Positions 19,461-28,691 of a DNA stretch of 64,000 nt are shown in pieces. The DNA is from Imbroritus primus (GTDB taxonomy: Bacteria > Pseudomonadota > Gammaproteobacteria > Burkholderiales > Burkholderiaceae): the NCBI RefSeq assembly GCF_964332355.1, contig NZ_OZ201293.1, positions 2,356,001-2,420,000 of the forward strand. The letters are read 5' to 3'. Under the pieces are notes generated by a model. That model made no database searches. It had not been told where the DNA came from and worked only from the letters and a program-made list of their open reading frames with translations. Position 1 is the first letter of the stretch; each line of letters starts with the position of its first letter. The position numbers and the translations under genes are program-made.

Positions 19461-20225
19461 ATGATTGCGTATGGAAAGCGCGCGCTCGGCGAGAAGAGCC
19501 GCCGCGCGCTGGCATTGGGCGCGCAAGCACCCTACTACAAGAGCGAATGGATGTCGTGCGGACAGGACCCATGGCTGTCGCCGACCATTTTCATGGTCGA
19601 GCAGCCGCCGGGTTCGCAGTTGCCGACTCACTTCCATCGCCAGAACGAGTTCCAGGTCGTCATCCGTGGCAGCGGTTCCATCGGCACGCATGCGGTGGCG
19701 CCCATCTCCGTGCACTACGCGGGCGCCTATACGGGATATGGTCCCGTCACTGCCGGGGAAGACGGACTCACATACTTCACCATCCGTCCGGTGTTCGACA
19801 CTGGTGCCGTGCTGGCATCCGAAGCGCGGACACAAATGATTCGCGGACCCAAGCGCCAGGCTTATGCCAGACCCTATGCCATCCAGTCGCGCCAGGCGCA
19901 AGACTCCGCGCGCAGCGAGGTACTGATATCACCCGAGGCCGATGGCCTGTACTGCGGTGTCGAGTCCATGCCGGGTGGCGGACAGTTCCAGACGGAATGT
20001 CACCTGCAGAGCGGTGGCACGTTCTATCTCGTGCTCGATGGCGAACTCGATGTCGCAGGCGAAAAACTCGCGCGATGGGAAAGTGCATTCCTGTCTGCCG
20101 GCGAACCGTCGATCACCCTCCACGCCGGCGATGCAGGCGCGACCGTCCTGGTGATGCGTTCGCCGGCGACCGATGCAGCCTACCTGCCCACCCGCGAAGG
20201 AGCCTCGCATGTCGCAACCCGCTGA
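19461..20225 (+). CDS. Cupin-fold protein, probably bicupin
   Basis: A 254-residue protein with a first cupin at about residues 40-100 (QLPTHFHRQNEFQVVIRGSG, with His ligands in HFH) and a second, weaker one at about 165-235 (TECHLQSGGTFYLVLDGELD). It has no signal peptide. Metal-binding bicupins include dioxygenases and isomerases, but no specific family is recognised. It lies between the Bug receptor and rubredoxin genes and overlaps rubredoxin by 17 bases, so its reaction may need the reductive chain encoded next. Confidence 0.75.
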   Translation: MIAYGKRALGEKSRRALALGAQAPYYKSEWMSCGQDPWLSPTIFMVEQPPGSQLPTHFHRQNEFQVVIRGSGSIGTHAVAPISVHYAGAYTGYGPVTAGEDGLTYFTIRPVFDTGAVLASEARTQMIRGPKRQAYARPYAIQSRQAQDSARSEVLISPEADGLYCGVESMPGGGQFQTECHLQSGGTFYLVLDGELDVAGEKLARWESAFLSAGEPSITLHAGDAGATVLVMRSPATDAAYLPTREGASHVATR

Positions 20226-20391
20226 TCCCCGCGTGTGGGACTGCCTGCTGTGCGGCTATTCCTACGACCCCGCCGCCGGTGCGCCAGACCATGGCATCGC
20301 TGCCGGTACGCCGTGGGAGGCCGTACCGGCCGACTGGGCCTGCCCCGAATGCGGCGCCGGCAAGGGCGACTTCGATCCCGACATACGCTGA
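20209..20391 (+). CDS. Rubredoxin
   Basis: A 60-residue one-iron electron carrier. Two knuckles, WDCLLCGYSYDPAAG and WACPECGAGKGDF, supply the four cysteine ligands of the Fe(Cys)4 site at the usual spacing. GAAGGAG lies before the ATG at 20209, within the end of the cupin gene. A rubredoxin next to a rubredoxin-reductase-like flavoprotein is the classical electron chain for a hydroxylase or oxygenase; here the only candidate oxygenase is the overlapping cupin. Confidence 0.93.
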   Translation: MSQPADPRVWDCLLCGYSYDPAAGAPDHGIAAGTPWEAVPADWACPECGAGKGDFDPDIR

Positions 20392-20404
20392 TGCATTCTC
20401 CCGG

Positions 20405-20425
20405 GGCCCGCACCGCGCGCGGGCC
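20405..20425. other. Hairpin between rubredoxin and reductase genes
   Basis: GGCCCGC (20405-20411) and GCGGGCC (20419-20425) form a 7-bp GC stem with a 7-base loop, without a T-run. It may modulate relative expression of the two genes or be a weak terminator. Confidence 0.35.
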
Positions 20426-20450
20426 TGTCTGCTGCTTCTCCTGACTATTC

Positions 20451-21701
20451 ATGACGAATCCAACTGAGCTGGGCCCCGTGGTCATCGTAGGCGGCGGACA
20501 TGCCGGCATCGAGCTGGCGTTCGAGTTGCGCAAGCTTGATGACGTATGCTCCATCACCGTGCTGGGTAGCGACCCGGCCTTGCCTTACCACCGGCCAACG
20601 CTCTCGAAGCAATTCCTCATGAGCACGGCGGACGATCCACAACCGCTGCGTGCCGCCAGTGCCTATGCGGAAAAGAACATCACCCTGCGCACCGCCACGC
20701 GTGTCGCCCACATCGACCGGGCTGCGCAGCAGGTCCGGCTGGAGACCGGGGAAGTTGTCGCCTATGGCTGCCTCGTTCTTGCGACTGGGGGCACACCGCG
20801 CACGCTGGCACTGCCGGGGCTGCCCGCGAGTGTGCCGAATCTCGGTACGCTCCGGACACTGGCCGATGCCACCGCGCTGCGGGGACAACTGCGCGCAGGC
20901 GCGACGCTGGCCATCATCGGTGCAGGCTATATCGGCCTCGAAGTTGCGGCCGCCGCGCGTGCGCTTGATGTCGAGGTCCATGTCTTCGAGCAGCAGCCGC
21001 GCCTGCTGTCACGCGTCGCATCGCCCGCGCTGGCAACGTTCCTGGCCTCAGCCCACGCAAGAGCAGGCGTGGCATTGCATACGGATACGGTGTTGACGAG
21101 CGCAAGATGCCGCGACGACGGATGCCTCGCGCACCTGGATTTCGAGCATACGGCGAATGGGCATGGAAACCTTGAGGTCGATGCCATGCTTGTGGGCATC
21201 GGCATCGTGCCTGACACCGGGCTGGCGCAGGACTGCGGCTTGGCGGTCGATGATGGCATCGTGGTCGATGACCATTTCCGGACATCCGATCCGCATATCC
21301 GCGCGCTCGGCGACTGCGCACGGCAGCATCACGCCTTCTATGCACAGTCCATGCGCATCGAGTCGATTCCCAACGCACTCGAACAGGCACGCGCGCTAGC
21401 CGGCGTGCTGACCGGGCACGCCCCCCGCGCGCATACACCGCCGTGGTTCTGGTCGGACCAGTACAAGCTCAAGATCCAGACGGTTGGCCTGCCACACGGC
21501 AGCGATGCCACCGTGCAGCGCGGTACGGCCGAGGATGGATCGTTCGCGCTGTTCCATCTGCGCGAAGGTATCGTCGTTGCCGTGGAAGCGGTCAACCGCG
21601 CGAAGGACTTTCTTGCCGGCAAACAGCTGGTTGCCGCGCGTGCACAACCCGCTGCTGCCATGCTGGAAGACCCCGGCGTCGATCTGGCGAAGATGAGGTA
21701 A
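20451..21701 (+). CDS. FAD-dependent rubredoxin/ferredoxin reductase
   Basis: A 416-residue two-dinucleotide-fold flavoprotein. The FAD loop is VVIVGGGHAGIELAFELRKL at the N-terminus, and the NAD(P)H loop is AIIGAGYIGLEVAAAARALD near residue 155. The family FAD motif is visible in DPHIRALGDCARQHH, and the C-terminal reductase domain includes PPWFWSDQYKLKIQTVGLP. It resembles the reductases of oxygenase systems and of rubredoxin. It follows the rubredoxin gene after 59 bp, implying NAD(P)H to FAD to rubredoxin transfer. The start ATG has no clear Shine-Dalgarno. Confidence 0.9.
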   Translation: MTNPTELGPVVIVGGGHAGIELAFELRKLDDVCSITVLGSDPALPYHRPTLSKQFLMSTADDPQPLRAASAYAEKNITLRTATRVAHIDRAAQQVRLETGEVVAYGCLVLATGGTPRTLALPGLPASVPNLGTLRTLADATALRGQLRAGATLAIIGAGYIGLEVAAAARALDVEVHVFEQQPRLLSRVASPALATFLASAHARAGVALHTDTVLTSARCRDDGCLAHLDFEHTANGHGNLEVDAMLVGIGIVPDTGLAQDCGLAVDDGIVVDDHFRTSDPHIRALGDCARQHHAFYAQSMRIESIPNALEQARALAGVLTGHAPRAHTPPWFWSDQYKLKIQTVGLPHGSDATVQRGTAEDGSFALFHLREGIVVAVEAVNRAKDFLAGKQLVAARAQPAAAMLEDPGVDLAKMR

Positions 21702-21736
21702 TCGCCTCCTGTGGCGCGGCGCGCGCCTAACGCACC

Positions 21737-22651
21737 CTAGCGGCGCGGTTGCCCCGCCAGGAGCGCAACGCGCACGGCGTGCTGCCCGCCAGCCTGGATC
21801 AGGCACTCGCGAAAAGCCGCCTTGAGCCGCTGCTTGCCGCTGTCCGCAAGCTGGGCAAAGACGATCGAACGCATCATGCCGCTCTTGCCGAACGGTACGG
21901 CCTGCAGGCGATGCAGCTTCAGGAAAGTCTTGCTACTCAGCGGGATAATCGATACCCCGAGGCCATACCGGACCATTTGCCCAATCGCCTCTAAGGAGTC
22001 CAGCTCCATGACCAGATTGGTCGGCAACTTGCGTTTCTGCAGATCGGCCTCGATGAGGCGGTTCACCCAGAAATTACGATTGAAGCGGATGTAGGGATAC
22101 CGCGCCAGCAACTCGCGATCCGTCATGGTTGGGGTATTCATTGGGGCAATCACCACGATCGGCTCTTCGGCGAAAGGGGTCCACTCGAGATCCGGGAGCG
22201 GACCGCCGGGGTCGCTGATGATCGCGGCATCCAGCTCACGATGCCGCAGGCGATCCGCGAGCGATGGCGACAACCCGTGCTCGAGGCGGATCTGTGCCCG
22301 CGGGTGCGCGCGCCGGAATGCCAGCAGCGCCTTCGGCAACACACCGGTCAACGCCGTGGGAATCGCGCCGATTTGCAGTGTCCCGGTCAGGTCCTCTGAG
22401 GAGGAGACAGCTTCATACAATTCCCCGTACTGCGCGACCACGGCGCGCGCCTGGACGACCAGCGCATGTCCCTGTGCGGTCAGCTGCGCTGGCTTGCGCG
22501 CACGATTCAGCAGCACCGTCTTGAATTCGCTCTCCAGCTTGGCAATCTGCGCGGCGGCAGCCGGCACGCTGACGAATACCCTCTCGGCAGCTGCCGAGAT
22601 GCTGCCGAAATCGGCGACCGCGATCAGTGTCTTCAATTCCTTGATCGACAT
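21737..22651 (-). CDS. LysR-family transcriptional regulator
   Basis: A 304-residue LysR protein with the N-terminal winged helix MSIKELKTLIAVADFGSISA (variant VFVSVPAAAAQIAKLE in the recognition region), followed by an effector domain. It is divergent from the SDR-Bug-enolase cluster at 22792 and is its likely regulator. The recognition helix has V-P-A-A-A-A in place of the common Q-P-A-V-S, so its target site may differ from simple LysR boxes. The ATG at 22651 gives the family-standard start; a frame from 22681 is longer. Confidence 0.88.
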   Translation of the reverse strand: MSIKELKTLIAVADFGSISAAAERVFVSVPAAAAQIAKLESEFKTVLLNRARKPAQLTAQGHALVVQARAVVAQYGELYEAVSSSEDLTGTLQIGAIPTALTGVLPKALLAFRRAHPRAQIRLEHGLSPSLADRLRHRELDAAIISDPGGPLPDLEWTPFAEEPIVVIAPMNTPTMTDRELLARYPYIRFNRNFWVNRLIEADLQKRKLPTNLVMELDSLEAIGQMVRYGLGVSIIPLSSKTFLKLHRLQAVPFGKSGMMRSIVFAQLADSGKQRLKAAFRECLIQAGGQHAVRVALLAGQPRR

Positions 22652-22791
22652 CTTTCCATCCCCTCTCGCACAGCCTTGCACCTGCGCATCATTTTAGGTT
22701 TTGATTAACTTGATCAGAAAATAATACAGAAAAACAAAATATTGGAGACTGCTACGCTTCAGCGCATCCCATTCAACACGGAAGATGCGAA
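22652..22791. promoter_or_regulatory. AT-rich divergent regulatory region of LysR and SDR genes
   Basis: 140 bases, with a pronounced AT-rich core (about 22690-22745) containing TTTTGATTAACTTGATCAG and a run of A/T. LysR sites of the T-N11-A type are expected here, and the direct repeat TTGAT in the core is a candidate half-site. The low-GC core contrasts with the surrounding genes. Confidence 0.45.
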
Positions 22792-23583
22792 ATGACAGCA
22801 ACACAAGGAAAACTGGCAGGTAAGGTCGCAGTCGTCACCGGCGGTGCAAGCGGTTCGGGCGCAGCGATCTGCCGCGAATTCGTTCTGCAGGGTGCGCGCG
22901 TTGCCATTGCTGACCGGAATCAGGAAGCCGCCGTCCGCCTGGCCACGGAACTGGCAGAGTTGGGCGAGGCACGCGCATTTGCGGTGGACATCACGGACTC
23001 CACGGCTGTCAACGCACTGGCCGCCGAAGTACGCGCCGCGTTCGGGCATCATGCCGACATCCTCGTCAACAACGCTGGCGTGCGCATCGTCAAACCTGTG
23101 CTGGAACACACGGATGATGATTGGCACAAGATGATCAGCATCAACCTGACCGGGCATTTCTTCTGCACCCGCGCCTTCGCGCCCGCCATGGTGGACACGG
23201 GCTGGGGCCGTGTCATCAACATTGCCTCGATCGCCAGCTTCGTGGGGCGCCCGGACCGCGCCGCATACTGCGCCGCTAAATCCGGTGCACTGGGACTGAC
23301 CCGTGGCACCGCCATTGACCTGCGTCATCGCGGTGTGACGGTCAACGCCATTGCACCGGGATCGATTGCCACGCCGCTGAACGCGGAAGCCAAGAACGAC
23401 ACCGATGTGGACTGGGGCGCGGAAACCCTGGTCGGCCGCTGGGGTGAAGGGCGCGATATCGCATTGGCTGCCGTCTACCTGGCATCTGATGATGCCTCGT
23501 ACGTCAACGGTACGACGCTCACGGTGGATGGCGGGTGGGTCTCCGCCAAGGCACGCGACGGCGAGATCGCATCGCACGCTTGA
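22792..23583 (+). CDS. SDR-family NAD(P) oxidoreductase
   Basis: A 263-residue classical short-chain dehydrogenase. It has the cofactor loop VVTGGASGSGAAICREF, the NNAGVRI motif, a Ser in NIASIASFVG and a complete Y-x-x-x-K (YCAAKSGALGLTRG). The C-terminal loop reads ASYVNGTTLTVDGGW. It oxidises or reduces a small alcohol or ketone that cannot be named. It leads the operon with the Bug receptor (23631) and the enolase-superfamily gene (24631). Confidence 0.9.
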   Translation: MTATQGKLAGKVAVVTGGASGSGAAICREFVLQGARVAIADRNQEAAVRLATELAELGEARAFAVDITDSTAVNALAAEVRAAFGHHADILVNNAGVRIVKPVLEHTDDDWHKMISINLTGHFFCTRAFAPAMVDTGWGRVINIASIASFVGRPDRAAYCAAKSGALGLTRGTAIDLRHRGVTVNAIAPGSIATPLNAEAKNDTDVDWGAETLVGRWGEGRDIALAAVYLASDDASYVNGTTLTVDGGWVSAKARDGEIASHA

Positions 23584-23630
23584 TGGTGCCGCTGCGGCCA
23601 AGCACACATACTAAAAACATGGAGGAAGAC

Positions 23631-24626
23631 ATGCAACAGATTTCCCGTCAGCGACGTGCCCTGCTGTGCGCCACCGCCCTTGGTGCAATCCTGTGCGCGG
23701 GCGGCGCACCATCTGCCATGGCACAGACCTACCCGGCCAAGCCGGTGCGCATCATCGTGCCATTCCCGGCCGGCGGCGTCACCGATCTGATTGCGCGCCT
23801 GCTGGCCGAAAAACTCGGCGCGACATGGAAGCAGAACGTCATCGTCGAGAACCGGGGCGGCGCGAGCGGCATGATCGGTGCTGACCTGGTCGCCAAATCG
23901 CCGCCAGATGGCCTGACCCTGCTGCTGTCCTCGACGGCCGAGGTGGCCATCAACCAGAACCTCTACAAGAACATGTCTTACGATCCGGCACGCGATCTGC
24001 TGCCGATCACGCTGACCGCCACGACGCCGCTGATCTGGGTGACGCACCCGAAGACCGGCCTGACGAACTTCGAGGCGCTGGCGGCCGCGAAACGTGCCGG
24101 CAAGAGCGTGTCGTACGCTTCGGCTGGCAGCGGTGGCGTGCAGCATATGGCTGGGGCACTGGTGGAAACCAAGCTGAAGATGGGGCTCGCCCACATTCCG
24201 TATCGCGGCGGCTCCCCTGCCGTTGCCGATGTCCTGGCTGGGCACGTCGATACCTCGTTCTCCTCTGCCCCACTGGTGGTCCAGTACATTCGCGACAAGC
24301 GGCTAAATGGCCTGGCGGTGACCTCGACCAAACGCATGGCAGCACTTCCCAATCTGCCGACAATGAATGAAGCGCTCGGGATCCAGGATTTCGAAGTGCT
24401 CAACTGGTACGGGCTGTTCGCCTCCAAGGGAACGCCTGTCGCCATTCTCGACAAGATCAACCACGACGTGGTCGCAGTGCTGCAGATGCCCGAAGTACGC
24501 GCGCGCATCACCGAAGCCGGGGCGGATCCTGTTGGTAACAGCCGCGAGGCGTTCTCGACCTTCTGGCGTGCGGAGATCGGCAAGTATGCGGACATCATCG
24601 CAGCCTCCGGTGCGAAAGTGGACTGA
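23631..24626 (+). CDS. Bug-family (TctC-like) solute-binding receptor
   Basis: A 331-residue periplasmic receptor with a signal peptide, cleaved near SAMAQT, and the family start YPAKPVRIIVPFPAGGVTDL. GGAGGAAGAC lies immediately before the ATG at 23631, which settles the start; the longer frame overlaps the SDR gene. Its position between SDR and MR/MLE enzymes suggests uptake of a hydroxy acid or sugar acid. Confidence 0.9.
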   Translation: MQQISRQRRALLCATALGAILCAGGAPSAMAQTYPAKPVRIIVPFPAGGVTDLIARLLAEKLGATWKQNVIVENRGGASGMIGADLVAKSPPDGLTLLLSSTAEVAINQNLYKNMSYDPARDLLPITLTATTPLIWVTHPKTGLTNFEALAAAKRAGKSVSYASAGSGGVQHMAGALVETKLKMGLAHIPYRGGSPAVADVLAGHVDTSFSSAPLVVQYIRDKRLNGLAVTSTKRMAALPNLPTMNEALGIQDFEVLNWYGLFASKGTPVAILDKINHDVVAVLQMPEVRARITEAGADPVGNSREAFSTFWRAEIGKYADIIAASGAKVD

Positions 24627-24630
24627 GTCG

Positions 24631-25797
24631 ATGAGTGCGCATCAAGCCGGAACCGGAAGCGCCACCGCTCGCCCGGCGCTGCACATCCGCGCGATCGAGA
24701 TCTTCCGCGTGGCCGTGCCGCTGGTCGGCGAGGGGTTTCGCAATGCCTATGCCCATAGTGTCGACCAGCACAGCATCATCGTCCGTATCACCACGGACGA
24801 AGGCATCGGCTATGGCAATGTGGACCCCCTGCCAGGATACTCGGCGGCCTCCATCGATCAGTCCCTGGCGGCGTTGCGCGATACCTTGGCACCGGCCCTG
24901 CTGGGCATGGACGCCGCCCAGCCCAACGCTATCCTCGCCACCATGGAGACGCAATGCCCCCAGGGCTACGAAGCCATGGCGGCGCTGGAGATGGCGTGCC
25001 TCGACGCATTGGCCAACGCACTGAAGGTTCCGGTGTGTACGCTGCTCGGCGGCGCTGTCCGGCACACAGTCGGATTCAATGCGTGGATCGGACTGGTCGA
25101 TGCCGGCCACGCGGCACGCGAAGCAAAAGCGTGGCAGGCACGCGGCTTCCGCTCGGCCAAGATCAAGCTCGGCAGCGGCGTCGATGCCGATTGCGCCCGC
25201 GTGCTTGCGGTCCGCGCCGCGGTCGGGAAGACCATGGCGCTGCGCGCGGATGCCAACGCAGCCTATTCCGTGGCTGACAGTATTGCGCTCGGCCGTGCGC
25301 TCGCGCCGGCGGAACTGCAACTGCTCGAACAGCCGGTCGCAGCCGATGATCTGGCAGGACTTGCGGAGGTGCGCCGTGCCGTGCCGATGCCCATCATGGC
25401 GGACGAGGCCATCACGGACCATGCGAGCCTGATCGATGTCATCCGTGCAGGTGCGGCAGACATCATCAAGCTCAAGGTCATGAAGCAGGGTGGCCTGCTG
25501 CGCACGCGCGCCATGATCGACACGGCCGCGGCGGCAGGCATGCCTGTCGTGATCGGCCACGGTTTTGGTCTGGGCATCAGCACCCTCGCAGAAGTGGCAG
25601 TGGCCGCGAGCACGCACGCCGTGATGGACGGACTTGAAGCCGTAGGCCCGTTGAAAATGCGTGACGATATCTGCGTCAGTCCGCTCGACCTGTCCGGCGG
25701 TACGCTGCAGGTGCCAAGACACATTGGCTGGGGTGCGATGGTGGATCCGCACAAGCTCCAGCAATATCAGGTCGAGTACGTTTCGATACGGGCATAG
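24631..25797 (+). CDS. Enolase-superfamily enzyme (mandelate racemase / muconate lactonizing type)
   Basis: A 388-residue protein with the two-domain MR/MLE architecture. The barrel holds the K-x-K base (RSAKIKLGSG), metal ligands in ALRADANAAY, LLEQPVA and MADEAITDH, and a KLKVMKQGG stretch with a following GHGFGLGI. These residues support dehydration, racemisation or cycloisomerisation of a carboxylate. It starts 4 bp after the Bug receptor gene, so the two are tightly coupled. Confidence 0.88.
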   Translation: MSAHQAGTGSATARPALHIRAIEIFRVAVPLVGEGFRNAYAHSVDQHSIIVRITTDEGIGYGNVDPLPGYSAASIDQSLAALRDTLAPALLGMDAAQPNAILATMETQCPQGYEAMAALEMACLDALANALKVPVCTLLGGAVRHTVGFNAWIGLVDAGHAAREAKAWQARGFRSAKIKLGSGVDADCARVLAVRAAVGKTMALRADANAAYSVADSIALGRALAPAELQLLEQPVAADDLAGLAEVRRAVPMPIMADEAITDHASLIDVIRAGAADIIKLKVMKQGGLLRTRAMIDTAAAAGMPVVIGHGFGLGISTLAEVAVAASTHAVMDGLEAVGPLKMRDDICVSPLDLSGGTLQVPRHIGWGAMVDPHKLQQYQVEYVSIRA

Positions 25798-25818
25798 CCG
25801 CTGGCGGCGGGAATGCCG

Positions 25819-26751
25819 CTACGATGGTTGATCTGCGACTACGCCATCCGCCGCATGTGAAATGCCCAGGATCGTCTCCTCCGCAATCGCCAGGAAGCGC
25901 GCTGCGGCGAGCGACAGGCGTGTGTTGATGCGGCTGACGAGATACAGCTTGTGGGCAATCGCATCGCCTTCGATCGGCACCACGGCCAGCCCGAGCGACT
26001 GCGCGAGCTCGGTGACGTAGCCGGGAATCAGCGCAATACCCGCGCCGTACCGGCACAGCGCGAGGCTCGACATCAGCGATCCGCCGCCGATCACCGAGGT
26101 GAATTCCAGCCCCTCGCCAGCCAGCACCTGGTTGACGATGCGGCCGAAGCCATAGCCTGCGCGCAGGCCGATATGCGGATAGGCTGCGAGCGCCGCCAGC
26201 GTGGCGCTGGGGGCTGCCGCCAGGGTATGTTCGGGACGGCAGGCAACCCACATGCTGCTGCGGTACACCTCCCGCCGCTGCAGCTTGGGATGCGGCTCGG
26301 CCATCGAAACCAGCGCGACATCGGCCTTGCCGTTCAGGACATGGTCGATCCCCTCATCCGTGGTCAGCTCGTACAACTCCAGATGCACGGCGGGATTCTC
26401 GGCATGAAAGACCTGGATGGCGGGCGCCATGAGGCTAGCCATGATGAGGGGCGACGCGGCAATATGCACGCGCCCACGATCCAGCGACTTGAGGCTGCGG
26501 ACACTGCGTTCGGCCACATCGACAGACGCGAGGATCTCGAGCGCCAGCGCATACAGTTCCGCTGCGCCGTCGACCGGAATCAAGGTGCGCGCGGAACGTT
26601 CGAACAGCTGGAACTCCAGTGCATCCTCGAGCTCGCGGCAGATCTTGCTGACCGCCGATTGCGTCATGTGCATGCGCTCGCCCGCCAGCGTGAAGCTGCG
26701 CGTCTGGTAGGCCGCAACGAAAACCTTGAGCTGGCGGATGGTGATATTCAT
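25819..26751 (-). CDS. LysR-family transcriptional regulator
   Basis: A 310-residue LysR protein with the canonical N-terminus MNITIRQLKVFVAAYQTRSF and the recognition element MTQSAVSKICRELED, and an effector domain with typical alpha/beta repeats. Convergent with the MR/MLE operon and divergent from the deaminase-MFS pair at 26948, it probably controls the latter. The ATG at 26751 gives the family-standard start. Confidence 0.88.
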   Translation of the reverse strand: MNITIRQLKVFVAAYQTRSFTLAGERMHMTQSAVSKICRELEDALEFQLFERSARTLIPVDGAAELYALALEILASVDVAERSVRSLKSLDRGRVHIAASPLIMASLMAPAIQVFHAENPAVHLELYELTTDEGIDHVLNGKADVALVSMAEPHPKLQRREVYRSSMWVACRPEHTLAAAPSATLAALAAYPHIGLRAGYGFGRIVNQVLAGEGLEFTSVIGGGSLMSSLALCRYGAGIALIPGYVTELAQSLGLAVVPIEGDAIAHKLYLVSRINTRLSLAAARFLAIAEETILGISHAADGVVADQPS

Positions 26752-26947
26752 GTCTGGAGTGGTCTCAGCGGCAAGTTCGATCTGGTGGCATACTGGGCGC
26801 ACGCGCATGCTGGCGCCGTGATTGCCGGCATGCTGCGGTCTGGCGCGACACACGTAATGTCCCACCATTCAAGATTGATTTCCATCCGGCCCCCGCGCAG
26901 TCGACAGTATGCCTCGCCGGATCTGATACCAGAACACCGATATTCCG

Positions 26948-27424
26948 ATGACGACGCACAACCTCTTCCTGGATGAAGCCATCGCGCTGGCGCTGGCAAA
27001 CGTACAAGATGGAGGCCGGCCCTTCGGCGCCGTGGTGGTCAAGGAAGGCCGCATCATCGCACGCGGTGTCAACCGCATGCAGGCGGATCACGACCCGACC
27101 GCGCATGCGGAACTGCTGGCCTTGCGTGCCGCCGGGCAGGCGCTGCGCAGTACGCGGCTCGACGGCTGCGCCGTCTATGCCAGCGGCCAGCCATGCCCCA
27201 TGTGCCTGGCAGCCATGCGCATGGCGGGCATACACGACATCACCTTTGCTTACTCGAATGCACAGGCCGAACCGTTCGGCCTGTCGACCGCGGCCATCGC
27301 CGCGGAACTGGCCAGACCGCTCGATCAGCAGCCCGGTCTTTCACTGCGTCACGAACCGCAGCAGGTCCCGGATGAGGACCACCTCTATCGTATCTGGCAG
27401 CAGCGCATAGCGCGCCAGCCATAA
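26948..27424 (+). CDS. Nucleoside/base deaminase (CMP/dCMP deaminase superfamily)
   Basis: A 158-residue cytidine-deaminase-fold enzyme. The zinc site is complete: HAELLALRAAGQAL supplies His and the catalytic Glu, and PCPMCLAAM the two Cys. Size and the MTTHNLFLDEAIALALANVQ start resemble guanine deaminase and related small deaminases. It lies 26 bp before an MFS transporter gene, so an amine-containing heterocycle may be imported and deaminated. Confidence 0.9.
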   Translation: MTTHNLFLDEAIALALANVQDGGRPFGAVVVKEGRIIARGVNRMQADHDPTAHAELLALRAAGQALRSTRLDGCAVYASGQPCPMCLAAMRMAGIHDITFAYSNAQAEPFGLSTAAIAAELARPLDQQPGLSLRHEPQQVPDEDHLYRIWQQRIARQP

Positions 27425-27450
27425 CCCGTCCAGCAGAGAGGAGAAGCGGC

Positions 27451-28656
27451 GTGACGGATCTGAGCCATTCCAGGAACAATGTATGGCGTCTGGCGATCGC
27501 ACAAGCGCTCGCTGGCGCAAACTCGACCGTGGTGTTCGCCACCGGCGCGGTCATCGGCCACGGGCTGGCGCCAAACAAATCGCTGGCCACCTTGCCGATC
27601 TCGATCTTCGTGGTTGGCATGGCAGCCGGTACCCTGCCAGTCAGCGCGATTGCCGAACGGTTCGGGCGCAAGACAGCTTTTCAGGTAGGCACCGCGTGCG
27701 GTATCGCCATGGGGGTGATTGCGGGCCTGGCGCTGTACCTGCACTCGTTCGCGCTGTTCTGCCTGGCGATGGTGTTCGGCGGCGCGTATGCGTCGGTGGT
27801 GCTGTCGTTCCGCTTCGCCGCCGCCGAATGCGTAGCGCCGGCTGACCGGGCCAAGGCGCTGTCGACCGTACTGGCAGGCGGGGTGGTCGCGGGGGTCATC
27901 GGGCCGCAACTGGTCACCTACACGATGTATCTGTATCCGCCGGCCGCGTTCATGCTGACGTATATCCTTGCCGGCGCCGTGGCGCTGATCGCGTCATTCG
28001 TGCTCGCCGGCATCCAGCTGCCGCACACCCCGGCCAAGGCAGATGCGGTCGGCGGGCGTCCGCTCGGCATGATTGTGCGGCAGCCGCGCTTTATCGGGGC
28101 GGTGGTCTGCGGTGTGGTCAGCTACGCGCTGATGAATTTCCTGATGACTTCCGCGCCGCTGGCGATGAAACTGCATGGCCATTCGCAGGAAGCATCCAAC
28201 CTGGGACTGCAGTGGCATGTCATTGCCATGTATGCGCCCAGCTTCTATACCGGCAAGCTGATCACGCGTTTTGGCGCGAAGCCGGTGGTGGTGGTCGGCC
28301 TGGCCCTGATCGCGATGTCAGCCGTCGCCGGCCTCATGGATGTGGCACTGATGAACTTCTGGGTTGCGCTCATCCTGCTCGGCGTAGGCTGGAACTTCGG
28401 CTTCGCGGGTGCCTCGGCGCTCGTGCTCGAATGCCACAACGCAGCGGAGCGTACGCGGGTCCAGGGCCTGAACGATTTCATCGTGTTCGGCACCATGGCG
28501 CTCGGCTCGTTCGCCTCGGGCGACCTGCTGGACCGCTATGGATGGGAAGTGGTGTGCTGGCTGATGTTCCCGCCGGTGCTGATCGCTTTCGCCACACTGG
28601 CAATGACACGCGGATCGGCAAGGCAACCGGCAGTGGAGTCGCCGGCTGCGAAGTAG
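27451..28656 (+). CDS. MFS transporter
   Basis: A 401-residue membrane protein with about twelve hydrophobic helices. It has the loop motif AIAERFGRKTAFQVG between helices 2 and 3 and the pseudo-repeat between helices 8 and 9. It starts at a GTG (shown as MTDLSHSRN) preceded by AGAGAGGAGAAGCGGC. It is probably a permease paired with the preceding deaminase; the substrate is unknown. Confidence 0.87.
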   Translation: MTDLSHSRNNVWRLAIAQALAGANSTVVFATGAVIGHGLAPNKSLATLPISIFVVGMAAGTLPVSAIAERFGRKTAFQVGTACGIAMGVIAGLALYLHSFALFCLAMVFGGAYASVVLSFRFAAAECVAPADRAKALSTVLAGGVVAGVIGPQLVTYTMYLYPPAAFMLTYILAGAVALIASFVLAGIQLPHTPAKADAVGGRPLGMIVRQPRFIGAVVCGVVSYALMNFLMTSAPLAMKLHGHSQEASNLGLQWHVIAMYAPSFYTGKLITRFGAKPVVVVGLALIAMSAVAGLMDVALMNFWVALILLGVGWNFGFAGASALVLECHNAAERTRVQGLNDFIVFGTMALGSFASGDLLDRYGWEVVCWLMFPPVLIAFATLAMTRGSARQPAVESPAAK

Positions 28657-28662
28657 ACTTAT

Positions 28663-28683
28663 GCGCCGGGCCTGTCCCGGCGC
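28663..28683. terminator. GC-rich hairpin between convergent genes
   Basis: GCGCCGGG (28663-28670) and CCCGGCGC (28676-28683) pair perfectly around a 5-base loop, between the MFS gene and the convergent flavin reductase gene. There is no T-run, so termination may be Rho-assisted in both directions. Confidence 0.45.
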
Positions 28684-28691
28684 GGCATCCC

